From Bradyrhizobium niftali (GTDB lineage Bacteria; Pseudomonadota; Alphaproteobacteria; Rhizobiales; Xanthobacteraceae): a stretch of DNA of 64,000 nucleotides. Numbering within the stretch: the first letter of the stretch is position 1; every line of letters starts with the position of its first letter. Location of the stretch: NCBI RefSeq assembly GCF_004571025.1, contig NZ_SPQT01000022.1:96811-160810 (forward strand), read 5' to 3'. Shown piece by piece: positions 33,253 to 40,873 of the stretch. Made by a program: the position numbers and the translations under genes. Below the pieces are notes generated by a model, which saw nothing but the letters and a program-made list of their open reading frames with translations, had not been told where the DNA came from and made no database searches.

Positions 33253-34356
33253 TCATACTGGCAATCGAAATTTTTCAACGACGTCGGGATCGGGATCAAT
33301 TCCAAGACCGGGGCCTTGAGGCACGGAGATCCGGCCGTGCTTCGGCCCGAGCGCGCGACCGTAGATGATGGCTTCGAGGTCGAACCAACGCCACTCGATC
33401 ATGGAATCGGTCGTGCCGAGCGCCGCGGTCGCGTGGATCGCGGCCAGCAAACCTGGGCCGTCATAGAATGAGTGCGGCATCACGGTAGTGTTGTAGATCG
33501 CAGCGAGCGGAAACACCTTGCGCAGCTCGCTGATCCCTCCCATCTTCGCCGGGCTTGGCTGGACGAAATCCACCGACCTCGTCGCCAACAAGCGTTCGAA
33601 ATCCATCAGCGTGTAGACGTTTTCGCCAGCAGCGATCGGGATGCCTGTCCCCTTCCGCAACTCGGTGAGACCGCCGAAGTTCTCCGGAGGCCAAAGCGGC
33701 TCCTCCAGCCATTTGAGATCAATCGGCTTGAGATCGTCGGCAATGGCGTGCGCTTGCGCCGGTGTCCAGGAACAGTTGACGTCGAGCATCAGCTCGGCGT
33801 CCGGACCGGATTCGTCACGTGCCGCACGGATCGCAGGGAGCTCGATCTCGTGAAGCTTGAGCGTATCGAATCCGGCCTCGATCGCCTGCCGAACGCTGGT
33901 CCGGACGAGAGAAGGATCCGAATAGCGGACCAAGCTTGCATAACAGGCCAGGTCGGCCGCGCCGCCGCCCAAAAGCTGGCACAACGGCATGTTGGCGGCC
34001 TTGCCTGCGATATCCCAAAGGGCGATATCGAGCGCTGAGATGGCAAATGCCAGCGCCCCGCCGCGTCCGAACACATGCAGCTTCTTCTGCACGTCCAGCA
34101 TCAACGGCCCGATCCGCGTGGCATCCTGGCCGATAACAAGCGGCGCGATCAGCTGGTCAATCGCGAGCTTCACGGAAGCGACCGCACGAAAGCCGAACGC
34201 TTCGCCCCAACCGATCAGACCCTGGTCCGTCGTCACACGGACAAGCAGCGAATCGGCGGCCGGGAGGTTGCCATCACCCCAGGCCGAGGCATCGGACGGA
34301 TTTCCCGGCTTGAACGGGATCCGCAACGGAATGGGCTCAACGCCGGTGATGATCAT
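33253..34356 (-). CDS. mandelate racemase/muconate lactonizing-type enolase superfamily enzyme
   Basis: 367-aa enzyme with the N-terminal capping domain (1-125) and TIM barrel (126-340). Metal ligands are Asp in LMLDVNCSW, Glu in WLEEPLWP and Glu in AAGENVYT. The Asp (SVDFVQPSPAKMGG) and His (VMPHSFYDG) dyad of the mandelate racemase subgroup is present. The second-strand base motif reads LKLHE rather than the common KxK. It probably acts on a carboxylate sugar acid or lactone; the substrate is unknown. GGAGGG precedes the ATG. It lies in the long run between the cupin and the efflux genes. Confidence 0.88.
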   Translation of the reverse strand: MIITGVEPIPLRIPFKPGNPSDASAWGDGNLPAADSLLVRVTTDQGLIGWGEAFGFRAVASVKLAIDQLIAPLVIGQDATRIGPLMLDVQKKLHVFGRGGALAFAISALDIALWDIAGKAANMPLCQLLGGGAADLACYASLVRYSDPSLVRTSVRQAIEAGFDTLKLHEIELPAIRAARDESGPDAELMLDVNCSWTPAQAHAIADDLKPIDLKWLEEPLWPPENFGGLTELRKGTGIPIAAGENVYTLMDFERLLATRSVDFVQPSPAKMGGISELRKVFPLAAIYNTTVMPHSFYDGPGLLAAIHATAALGTTDSMIEWRWFDLEAIIYGRALGPKHGRISVPQGPGLGIDPDPDVVEKFRLPV

Positions 34357-34410
34357 CTTCCATGCCCTCCGGCATGCTCCGAGCCGCGTATGCGGGCCGG
34401 AGCGGGTGAT

Positions 34411-34839
34411 TCACGCGTGCTGGTGACGCGGGTCGTCGTGCGCGTCACGGTATTCCAGGCCGAGCGGACCGATCGCCGAGACCTGCGTGACGTATTCGCC
34501 GGATTTCGCCCAGTGGTAGTGCCAGGTCTCGCCCGGCAGCACGACGACGCTTCCGGGCGGATAGGCCTGCACCTTGTCTCCGTCGAACGCCTCGCCGAGC
34601 CCGATGTAGAAGACGCCGGACATGACCGTATAGATGCGATCCTCCGGATGCTTGTGCGGCATCAGTTTTGCGCCTGCCGGCACCTTCACCCTGACCACAT
34701 AGGGACCGGGCTCGGTGGGACGGCCGACCACGACCGCTAGGCGAGCGCCGGGCGGAAATGCGGGGAACGGTTTCCAGTCGATCTGTTCGGGCAGGATCGC
34801 CCTGAAATCGGCTTGATCGGGCTGATGTTTGACGGTCAT
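34411..34839 (-). CDS. cupin-domain protein
   Basis: 142-aa single-cupin protein. The first motif reads MPHKHPEDRIYTVMSG and the second ends PGETWHYHW, giving the usual two His, one Glu and one His metal ligands. GAAGGAGAG precedes the ATG at 34839. Such small cupins may be dioxygenases, isomerases or sensors; no specific reaction can be named. It lies between the osmC-like and enolase genes in the operon. Confidence 0.82.
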   Translation of the reverse strand: MTVKHQPDQADFRAILPEQIDWKPFPAFPPGARLAVVVGRPTEPGPYVVRVKVPAGAKLMPHKHPEDRIYTVMSGVFYIGLGEAFDGDKVQAYPPGSVVVLPGETWHYHWAKSGEYVTQVSAIGPLGLEYRDAHDDPRHQHA

Positions 34840-34862
34840 GGCTCTCTCCTTCCGACGGTCAA

Positions 34863-35285
34863 TCAGACTAATTTCGCGTCGAGCGTGATCGCGGCCTTGA
34901 GAACCTTCGACACCGGACAATTCTGCTCGGCTTCGCGGGCGATGCGGACAAACCCGGCGTCGTCGAGATTCGGCACCTTGCCGCGCAAGGTGAGTGCCGA
35001 TTTGCCGATCCGGAATCCCTTGCCTTCGGATTCAAGCGTGACGACTGCTTCAGTCGTGAGCTCGGTCGGCGTGAAGCCTGCGAGTTGCAGGCCAAAGGCC
35101 AGCGCCATGGTGAAGCAGCCAGCATGTGCTGCTGCGATCAGTTCCTCGGGATTGGTGCCCTTCTCGTTGTCGAAGCGCGTCTTGAACGAATAAGGCGTCT
35201 CGGCGAGCGCGCCGGACTCGCTGAACAGGTGACCGCTCCCGTCGCGGCCGCTCCCTTGCCAAACTGCAGTTGCCTTGCGGATCAT
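34863..35285 (-). CDS. OsmC-type peroxiredoxin
   Basis: 140-aa homodimeric thiol peroxidase reducing organic hydroperoxides. The two redox cysteines are in AAAHAGCFTMAL (about residue 57) and EAEQNCPVSKVL (about 122), and the N-terminal Arg/Glu region begins MIRKATAVWQGSG. AGGAGGAG precedes the ATG. Placement next to a molybdenum hydroxylase suggests it removes peroxides formed by the pathway; that is inference. Confidence 0.92.
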   Translation of the reverse strand: MIRKATAVWQGSGRDGSGHLFSESGALAETPYSFKTRFDNEKGTNPEELIAAAHAGCFTMALAFGLQLAGFTPTELTTEAVVTLESEGKGFRIGKSALTLRGKVPNLDDAGFVRIAREAEQNCPVSKVLKAAITLDAKLV

Positions 35286-35319
35286 GTCGCTTCTCCTCCT
35301 GGTCCGATATCCCTTCTGA

Positions 35320-37491
35320 TCACGCCTTCAGTGTCTCGGCATCGATCGGCATCTTGCGGAGCCGCTTCCCGGTGGCGGCGAAGACGGCATTGGCGATCGC
35401 AGGGACAATGCCCGACGTACCGGCCTCACCCATACCGCCCGGCGGTTCGGTGCTCCTGACCACGTGCACGTCGATTGCCGGTGCCTCGTTGATGCGCAGC
35501 ATCTGGTAGGTGTCGAAGTTGGCCTGTTCGATGCGGCCTTTCTTCAACGTGATCTCGCCGTAGAGCGCTGCGGTCACGCCGAACATGACACCGCTCTGGA
35601 TCTGCGCCTGTACCGTGTCGGGATTGACCACGGTGCCGCAATCCATCGCGCAGACCACGCGATGCACCCGAACAGAGCCATCCCTGGCCACCTCGACCTC
35701 GGCGACCTGCGCGAGATAGCTGCCGAACGCATATTGCAAAGCGATGCCGCGGCCGCGCCCCTTAGGCAGCGGAGCGCCCCAGTCGGCTTTTTCCGCCGCC
35801 AGATCGAGCACGGCCTTCGCCCGCAGATTGTGGTCGAGCAGCGCACGGCGATAGGCCACCGCGTCCTGCCTCGCAGCCGCCGCCAGCTCATCGATGAAGC
35901 TCTCGGTGACGAAGACGTTGTGCGAGGGACCGACGCTGCGCCAGAACGCCGTCGGGATGCCGGGCGGTTCGACGCGAACATATTCGACGTGGAAGTTCGG
36001 CAGCGCATAGACAAGATCGATCGCCCCTTCGGTCGTGTCGGGATCGAGGCCGTCCTTGAAAGCTGGCGGCAGCCAGCGCGCAATCACCGAGGAGCCGGCG
36101 AAACGGTTGGACCAGGCGACCGGTTTGCCGTCCTTATCGAGGCCGGCCGCGATGCGATCGACCCAATACGGACGGTACATATCGTGCTGGATATCCTCCT
36201 CACGCGTCCACACCACCTTCACGGGACCATCGACCTGCTTGGCGATCTCGACCGCCCGCACCGCGCCGTCGGCCTCGAGACGTCGGCCAAAGCCGCCGCC
36301 GATGAGGTGATTGTGGATGATCACCTTTTCGACCGGCAGGCCGGCGGCTTTCGCCACCATGGCCTGCACACGCGCGATCGCCTGGGTGCCGACCCAGATC
36401 TCGCATTCGCCACCTCGGAAATGCGCCGTGCAATTCATCGGCTCCATCGTGGCATGCGCCAGGAACGGCAATTGATAGTTCGCCTCGACCTTCGTTTCGG
36501 CGTTCGCCATCGCCTTGTCGGCATCACCATTGTTCTGGGCAACTGTCCCCGCCTTGAGGGTTGCCTGCTCCAACTCGTGTGCGATGTCCTGCGTGCTCAG
36601 CCCGGCGTGAGGGCCTTCGTCCCACTCGATCTTGAGTGCCTCCAACCCCTTTTTCGCGGCGCCCATGTGATCTGCTACGATGGCAACGGCATCATCGAGC
36701 CGGACGATCTGACGCACGCCCTTGACGGCCCTGGCCGCGGCATCATCCACGCTCTTCAACCGGCCACCGAACACGGGTGATTGCGCCAGTGTTGCGATCT
36801 TCACACCGGGCGGTCGAGCATCGATGCCGTAGACTGCGCTCCCGTTGACCTTGCCGGCAGCGTCGAGCCGTTTCGCCGGGGTCCCGATCAACTTGAACTC
36901 CTCCGGTCGCTTCAGCACGACGTCGTTCGGGACCGGCATCTGCGCGGCCCCCGCGGCAAGCTCGCCATAGCGGAGTTGCCGACCGCTGGCCGTATGGATC
37001 ACCCTGCCGTCCTCCGCCCGGCATGACGCGACATCGACGCCCCAGCGCTTGGCAGCAGCCGCGATCAGCATGATCCGCGCAGTCGCGCCGGCTTCGCGAA
37101 GGGGCCTCCAGGCGCCACGGATGGCGTTCGAATTGCCGGTTGCCTGCACGCCCAGCAAGGGATTGGCGTAGAGCTTCTCGTTCGGGGGCGCGTGTTCGAG
37201 ACGGATCTGCTTGAGTTCGACCTCGAGCTCCTCGGCGATCAGCGTCGGAATCGAGGTGTAGGTACCCTGCCCCATCTCGACATAGGGCATGGTCAGCACG
37301 ATCTCTCCATCGGCGCCGATGCGGATGAAGGCATTTGGCGTGAAGTCCTCGGCACCGACAGCTTTGCCTTGGCCGAACGGCAGCATGAGGCTCAGCACGA
37401 GGCCACTGCCGGCAACGGCGCTGTTGACGAGAAAATTGCGGCGCGAAAGGTCGGCATATGACGCGGTCGGCGCGATGCGATGGTGGATCAT
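35320..37491 (-). CDS. molybdenum hydroxylase large subunit (IorB-like, xanthine dehydrogenase family)
   Basis: 723-aa Moco-binding subunit. A Tat signal (LSRRNFLVNSAVAGSGLVLS, residues 15-34) directs export. The product carries two Ald_Xan_dh_C2-type domains with GGGFGRRLEADG (Moco binding) near residue 345 and the C-terminal GGMGEAGTSGIVPAIANA containing the active-site Glu. The family (isoquinoline 1-oxidoreductase, membrane aldehyde dehydrogenases) hydroxylates N-heterocycles or oxidises aldehydes. It starts 2 nt after the [2Fe-2S] subunit gene; no FAD subunit is present, so electrons probably pass to a cytochrome. The frame upstream to 37674 was rejected. Confidence 0.92.
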   Translation of the reverse strand: MIHHRIAPTASYADLSRRNFLVNSAVAGSGLVLSLMLPFGQGKAVGAEDFTPNAFIRIGADGEIVLTMPYVEMGQGTYTSIPTLIAEELEVELKQIRLEHAPPNEKLYANPLLGVQATGNSNAIRGAWRPLREAGATARIMLIAAAAKRWGVDVASCRAEDGRVIHTASGRQLRYGELAAGAAQMPVPNDVVLKRPEEFKLIGTPAKRLDAAGKVNGSAVYGIDARPPGVKIATLAQSPVFGGRLKSVDDAAARAVKGVRQIVRLDDAVAIVADHMGAAKKGLEALKIEWDEGPHAGLSTQDIAHELEQATLKAGTVAQNNGDADKAMANAETKVEANYQLPFLAHATMEPMNCTAHFRGGECEIWVGTQAIARVQAMVAKAAGLPVEKVIIHNHLIGGGFGRRLEADGAVRAVEIAKQVDGPVKVVWTREEDIQHDMYRPYWVDRIAAGLDKDGKPVAWSNRFAGSSVIARWLPPAFKDGLDPDTTEGAIDLVYALPNFHVEYVRVEPPGIPTAFWRSVGPSHNVFVTESFIDELAAAARQDAVAYRRALLDHNLRAKAVLDLAAEKADWGAPLPKGRGRGIALQYAFGSYLAQVAEVEVARDGSVRVHRVVCAMDCGTVVNPDTVQAQIQSGVMFGVTAALYGEITLKKGRIEQANFDTYQMLRINEAPAIDVHVVRSTEPPGGMGEAGTSGIVPAIANAVFAATGKRLRKMPIDAETLKA

Positions 37492-37493
37492 GG

Positions 37494-37964
37494 TCAGCCC
37501 TCCCTGGCCGGCGATTGCGCGGCAAGCTTGATCGCCTCGCGGATGCGGACGTAGGTTCCGCAGCGGCAGATGTTGCCGCTCATGGCATCGTCGATGTCTG
37601 CATCGGTGGGATGGGCGTTGCCGGCGAGTAGCGCAGAGGCCGACATGATCTGCCCGGACTGGCAGTAGCCGCATTGCGCGACCTCATGTTGCAGCCAGGC
37701 CTTTTGTATTCTGGCGCCCGCGGCCGTCGCGCCGACCGCCTCGATCGTGGTGATCTTCGAGTCGCCGACACTATCGATCGTCGTGACGCAGGAGCGGACG
37801 GCAGAGCCATCAAGATGCACGGTGCAGGCGCCGCATAAGGCCATCCCACAGCCAAACTTCGTCCCGGTCATGCCCAGGACGTCGCGCAACGCCCAGAGCA
37901 GCGGCGTATCGCCGTCGACGTCAATGCTACGCAAAGTTCCGTTGATCGTGATGTCAAAAGCCAT
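37494..37964 (-). CDS. [2Fe-2S] subunit of molybdenum hydroxylase (IorA-like)
   Basis: 156-aa electron-transfer subunit with two [2Fe-2S] clusters: plant-ferredoxin-type Cys39, 44, 47 and 59, and the alpha-helical type Cys98, 101, 133 and 135 (CGYCQSGQ ... CRCGTY). It has no own signal peptide and would be co-exported with the Tat-bearing large subunit. AGGAGAGG precedes the ATG. It partners the 35320-37491 product. Confidence 0.95.
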   Translation of the reverse strand: MAFDITINGTLRSIDVDGDTPLLWALRDVLGMTGTKFGCGMALCGACTVHLDGSAVRSCVTTIDSVGDSKITTIEAVGATAAGARIQKAWLQHEVAQCGYCQSGQIMSASALLAGNAHPTDADIDDAMSGNICRCGTYVRIREAIKLAAQSPAREG

Positions 37965-38028
37965 GCTACCTCTCCTGGGTTTTGCGCGAACCGGCGCGGC
38001 TTGCGGCCGCGCCGTCGCTGTTGTTGCC

Positions 38029-38877
38029 TCAGCTGCCGAGCTGGCCGACGTGGAAGCCGAGCCGGTTCTCGACGTCGCCGGCGCGATGGAAGCCCCGCGC
38101 CATCAGGGCTTTGATCCTGTTCTGGCTCCCGGGACGGCCGAGGGAAGCCAGGAATGCATCCCATTCGGGTCGTATCTCGAGATCGGCCGGCAGACTCGCG
38201 ACGTCGACGAGACGCTTGGTCTCGGCAATGGCCTCCTTGTCGAATGACGCCATGCGCATCGCGAGCGCCTCAACAAAGCCGTCGAGTTCGGCGTCCGGCA
38301 GCGACCGATTGACGTAGCCGTAGCGTTCGGCGAGCTCGCCGTGGACATCGTCGGCGCCGAGCAGAACTTCGAGCGCGCGCCCTCGGCCCATCAGGCGTGG
38401 CAATCGCGCCATCGGGCCGCCACCGGGTACCAGGCCGGCGCCGACCTCCCATTGCGACAGGATCGCCTTCTCGCGGCTCGCGAAGCGCATGTCGCTCGCG
38501 AGCGCAAGCTCGCTGCCGACCCCAGTGGCGCGGCCGCGGATCGAGGCAATGGACACGACTGGCGCCCGGCTGAGACGCACGAGCATGTCGGGAAGTGCCT
38601 GCAGTCCGGTCGGCCCGGGGGGGATGCTCAAGGATTCTTCGAGCGGCGCGAGGAAGTCGTAATGCGTGATGAAGAACCCCTCGACGGCACTGTCGAACAC
38701 GACGACCTTCACCTCCGGATCGGTCTCGATCGCGGTGATTACGTCGTTGAGCAGCGGAAGCTGCTTCGGGCCGAAGATGTTTACCGGCGGCATGTCGAAG
38801 GTGACGCGCCAGTATGTCGGCAGGCGCCGCTCGAGTCGGATCTGATCAGTTGCAAAGCTGCGCTCGGGACGATTCAT
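38029..38877 (-). CDS. enoyl-CoA hydratase/isomerase family protein (crotonase fold)
   Basis: 282-aa crotonase-fold protein. Features: RGRATGVGSELALASDMRFA forms the oxyanion hole and first catalytic Glu region, and WEVGAGLVPGGGPMARL corresponds to the second Glu loop. The N-terminal 30 residues are longer than usual. The ATG at 38877 has AGGAG 8 nt upstream; a GTG three codons earlier is the alternative. It lies between the epoxide hydrolase-like and IorA genes. A CoA-thioester substrate is likely but not specified. Confidence 0.88.
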   Translation of the reverse strand: MNRPERSFATDQIRLERRLPTYWRVTFDMPPVNIFGPKQLPLLNDVITAIETDPEVKVVVFDSAVEGFFITHYDFLAPLEESLSIPPGPTGLQALPDMLVRLSRAPVVSIASIRGRATGVGSELALASDMRFASREKAILSQWEVGAGLVPGGGPMARLPRLMGRGRALEVLLGADDVHGELAERYGYVNRSLPDAELDGFVEALAMRMASFDKEAIAETKRLVDVASLPADLEIRPEWDAFLASLGRPGSQNRIKALMARGFHRAGDVENRLGFHVGQLGS

Positions 38878-38921
38878 GGTATGCACTCCTATTCTGTAGG
38901 TTGGGGAAGAAGGCCGCCGTC

Positions 38922-40235
38922 TCAGGTCGACCGGCGCAAAGGACGGAATGCGGTTCGCATTTCCGCACAGAACAGCTCTGGCTGTTCCCAGGCGGCAAAG
39001 TGGCCGCCCCTGTCGAGCCGGTTGTAGTGGATGAGCTTGGGATAGGCGCGCTCGGTCCAGCTGCGCGGGGCGGCATAGATCTCGTCGGGGAAGACGCTGA
39101 CGGCAACCGGGATGGAGACGTGCTTCGGCTCGAAGAAGGCAAGCTTGTTTTCCCAGTACAGCCGTGCCGACGAGATCGCCGTATTAGTCACCCAGTAGAG
39201 CGTGATGTTGTCGAGGATATCGTCGCGGGTCAGGCCTTCGCTCTTGCCGTCGAACACCCGCGCAATCAGTTCGGCGCTGCGCGCGTCGTGATCGAGTATC
39301 CAGGACGCAAGGCCGGCCGGCGAGTCCACGATGCCATAGAGCGTCTGTGGCCGGTTCGCCATCTCGAGGGCATAGCCGAGGCCATGCTTGTAGAAGTCGT
39401 CGAGCTGATCATAGGCGTTCTGCTCCTCGGCCGAGAGACCGGAGGGCGGCGCGCCACCAGGCTGCAACGCCTTGGCAATATCAGCGGGCACGGTCGCAGG
39501 CATGTTGGTATGGATGCCAAGCAGTTCCGGCGGCGCCTGCAGCGCCATCTGCTCGGTGATCGCATTGCCCCAATCACCGCCCTGCGCCACGAAACGGCTG
39601 TAACCAAGGCGCCTCATCAGCACGACCCAGGCGCGCGCGATCCGCACCGGGTCCCAGCCCGTCGTCACCGGTTTGCCCGAGAAGCCATAACCAGGGATCG
39701 ACGGAATGACCAGATCAAACGCGTCCGACGCGGACTCGCCGTGAGCTGTTGGGTTCGTCAAGCGATCGACGATCTTGAGTTGTTCGATGATCGAGCCGGG
39801 CCAGCCGTGCGTCACGATCATCGGCAAGCCATTGTCGTGCCGGGAGCGAGCGTGGATGAAATGAATGTCGACGCCGTCGATCTCGGTGACGAATTGCGGC
39901 AGAGCATTCAACCGCGCCTCCGCCTTCCGCCAGTCGTAGTCGGTCTGCCAATAGTGCACGAGCCGCTGGATTGTCGCGAGCTTCACGCCCTGAGATTGGT
40001 CGGTGACGATCTCGCTGTCGGGCCAGCGGGTCGCCGCAAGCCGCTGGCGCAAGTCGACGAGGTCTTCGTCGGGAATGTTGGCATGGAACGGCCGGATTGC
40101 GTTGCTCAAAGTTCCGGCCGCTGGATGAATGGGGAAAAGGCCGGCCACGCCTGCTGCAGCGATGCCCATGGCCGCCGTGTTCAAGAGTTGCCGCCGGTCG
40201 GGCTTGATGAGGTCGACGCTTGATTGTGCGTTCAT
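38922..40235 (-). CDS. Tat-exported epoxide hydrolase-like alpha/beta hydrolase
   Basis: 437-aa protein beginning with a Tat-like signal (PDRRQLLNTAAMGIAAAGVA). It has the N-terminal epoxide-hydrolase lid domain (EHN, about 45-155, with RWPDSEIV and YWQTDYDWRKAE), the HGWPGS oxyanion motif, the nucleophile Asp in VAQGGDWG and the C-terminal His in RGGHFAAWEQPE. Homologues are juvenile hormone/microsomal-type epoxide hydrolases. AAGGGAGAA precedes the ATG at 40235. It is the first gene of the ten-gene run, with a phased GTTA box about 100 nt upstream. Confidence 0.92.
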   Translation of the reverse strand: MNAQSSVDLIKPDRRQLLNTAAMGIAAAGVAGLFPIHPAAGTLSNAIRPFHANIPDEDLVDLRQRLAATRWPDSEIVTDQSQGVKLATIQRLVHYWQTDYDWRKAEARLNALPQFVTEIDGVDIHFIHARSRHDNGLPMIVTHGWPGSIIEQLKIVDRLTNPTAHGESASDAFDLVIPSIPGYGFSGKPVTTGWDPVRIARAWVVLMRRLGYSRFVAQGGDWGNAITEQMALQAPPELLGIHTNMPATVPADIAKALQPGGAPPSGLSAEEQNAYDQLDDFYKHGLGYALEMANRPQTLYGIVDSPAGLASWILDHDARSAELIARVFDGKSEGLTRDDILDNITLYWVTNTAISSARLYWENKLAFFEPKHVSIPVAVSVFPDEIYAAPRSWTERAYPKLIHYNRLDRGGHFAAWEQPELFCAEMRTAFRPLRRST

Positions 40236-40334
40236 TGCAGTTCTCCCTTGCTTCGTTCGATCGATGGGTGGCGTTCGCACTCAACGGGCCCGTGTTTGCA
40301 GGGACACTGTGATGGAGACGTCGCTCGTTTGCTC

Positions 40335-40369
40335 GTTATGGATTGTTAGGCGTCGTTAGCCGTTGCGAG
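40335..40369 (+). promoter_or_regulatory. phased GTTA repeat, box 1
   Basis: GTTA occurs at 40335, 40345 and 40355, exactly one helical turn apart, followed by CGTTGCGAG. It matches box 2 (40705) at about 27 of 35 positions. Tandem repeats at 10-11 bp are typical of OmpR/PhoB-type winged-helix binding; the adjacent regulator has such a domain. Confidence 0.6.
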
Positions 40370-40704
40370 TCCGCGGCGCGCGGTGATGTCACAAGCGGGC
40401 CATCGGCGCGGCATCGATGTTTGCAACGACGGCGAACGATTTCTTGGAAATGACGGAGAGGTGCATCGGCAGGTGACGCCGCCGCTTCACCTCATGGCAG
40501 GAAACGGCGCAGCCTCTGCAATTCAGGCCGGCAATGACTCACCAGTCTGCTCGCGAACCATGTAGTTCGTGTACCGATCCGACCAATTGTCATCGTGTGC
40601 GCCGATCCGCTGCACATGGACTCCATATGCGCAGCCCGCGGCCCACCGCGGTGCAGCGGCCAAAATCGCATGATCAACTTCGCGCAAACGAAGGAATAGT
40701 GCTT

Positions 40705-40739
40705 GTTATGGCTTGTTAGAGCCCGTTAGCTATTGCGGG
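40705..40739 (+). promoter_or_regulatory. phased GTTA repeat, box 2
   Basis: GTTA at 40705, 40715 and 40725, again 10 bp apart, 135 nt upstream of the regulator gene at 40874. Between boxes 1 and 2 the 40236-40873 interval holds only short frames that I do not support as genes. Confidence 0.6.
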
Positions 40740-40873
40740 CAGGACAACCATCTCGCTCAGCACGGAAAACGCCTGCCAACTACGCACCTGCGTCGCTACG
40801 ATCTGCTCTGGTTCCAGGGCCGGCACCGGCCTAAAATCGAAGCTATTTCAAAGCGCTAACGAAGAAGTAAGCC

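Noticed and set aside
40383..40719. Short frames in the divergent regulator/operon gap
   Set aside because: No ribosome-binding site or recognisable composition, and they overlap the regulatory boxes.
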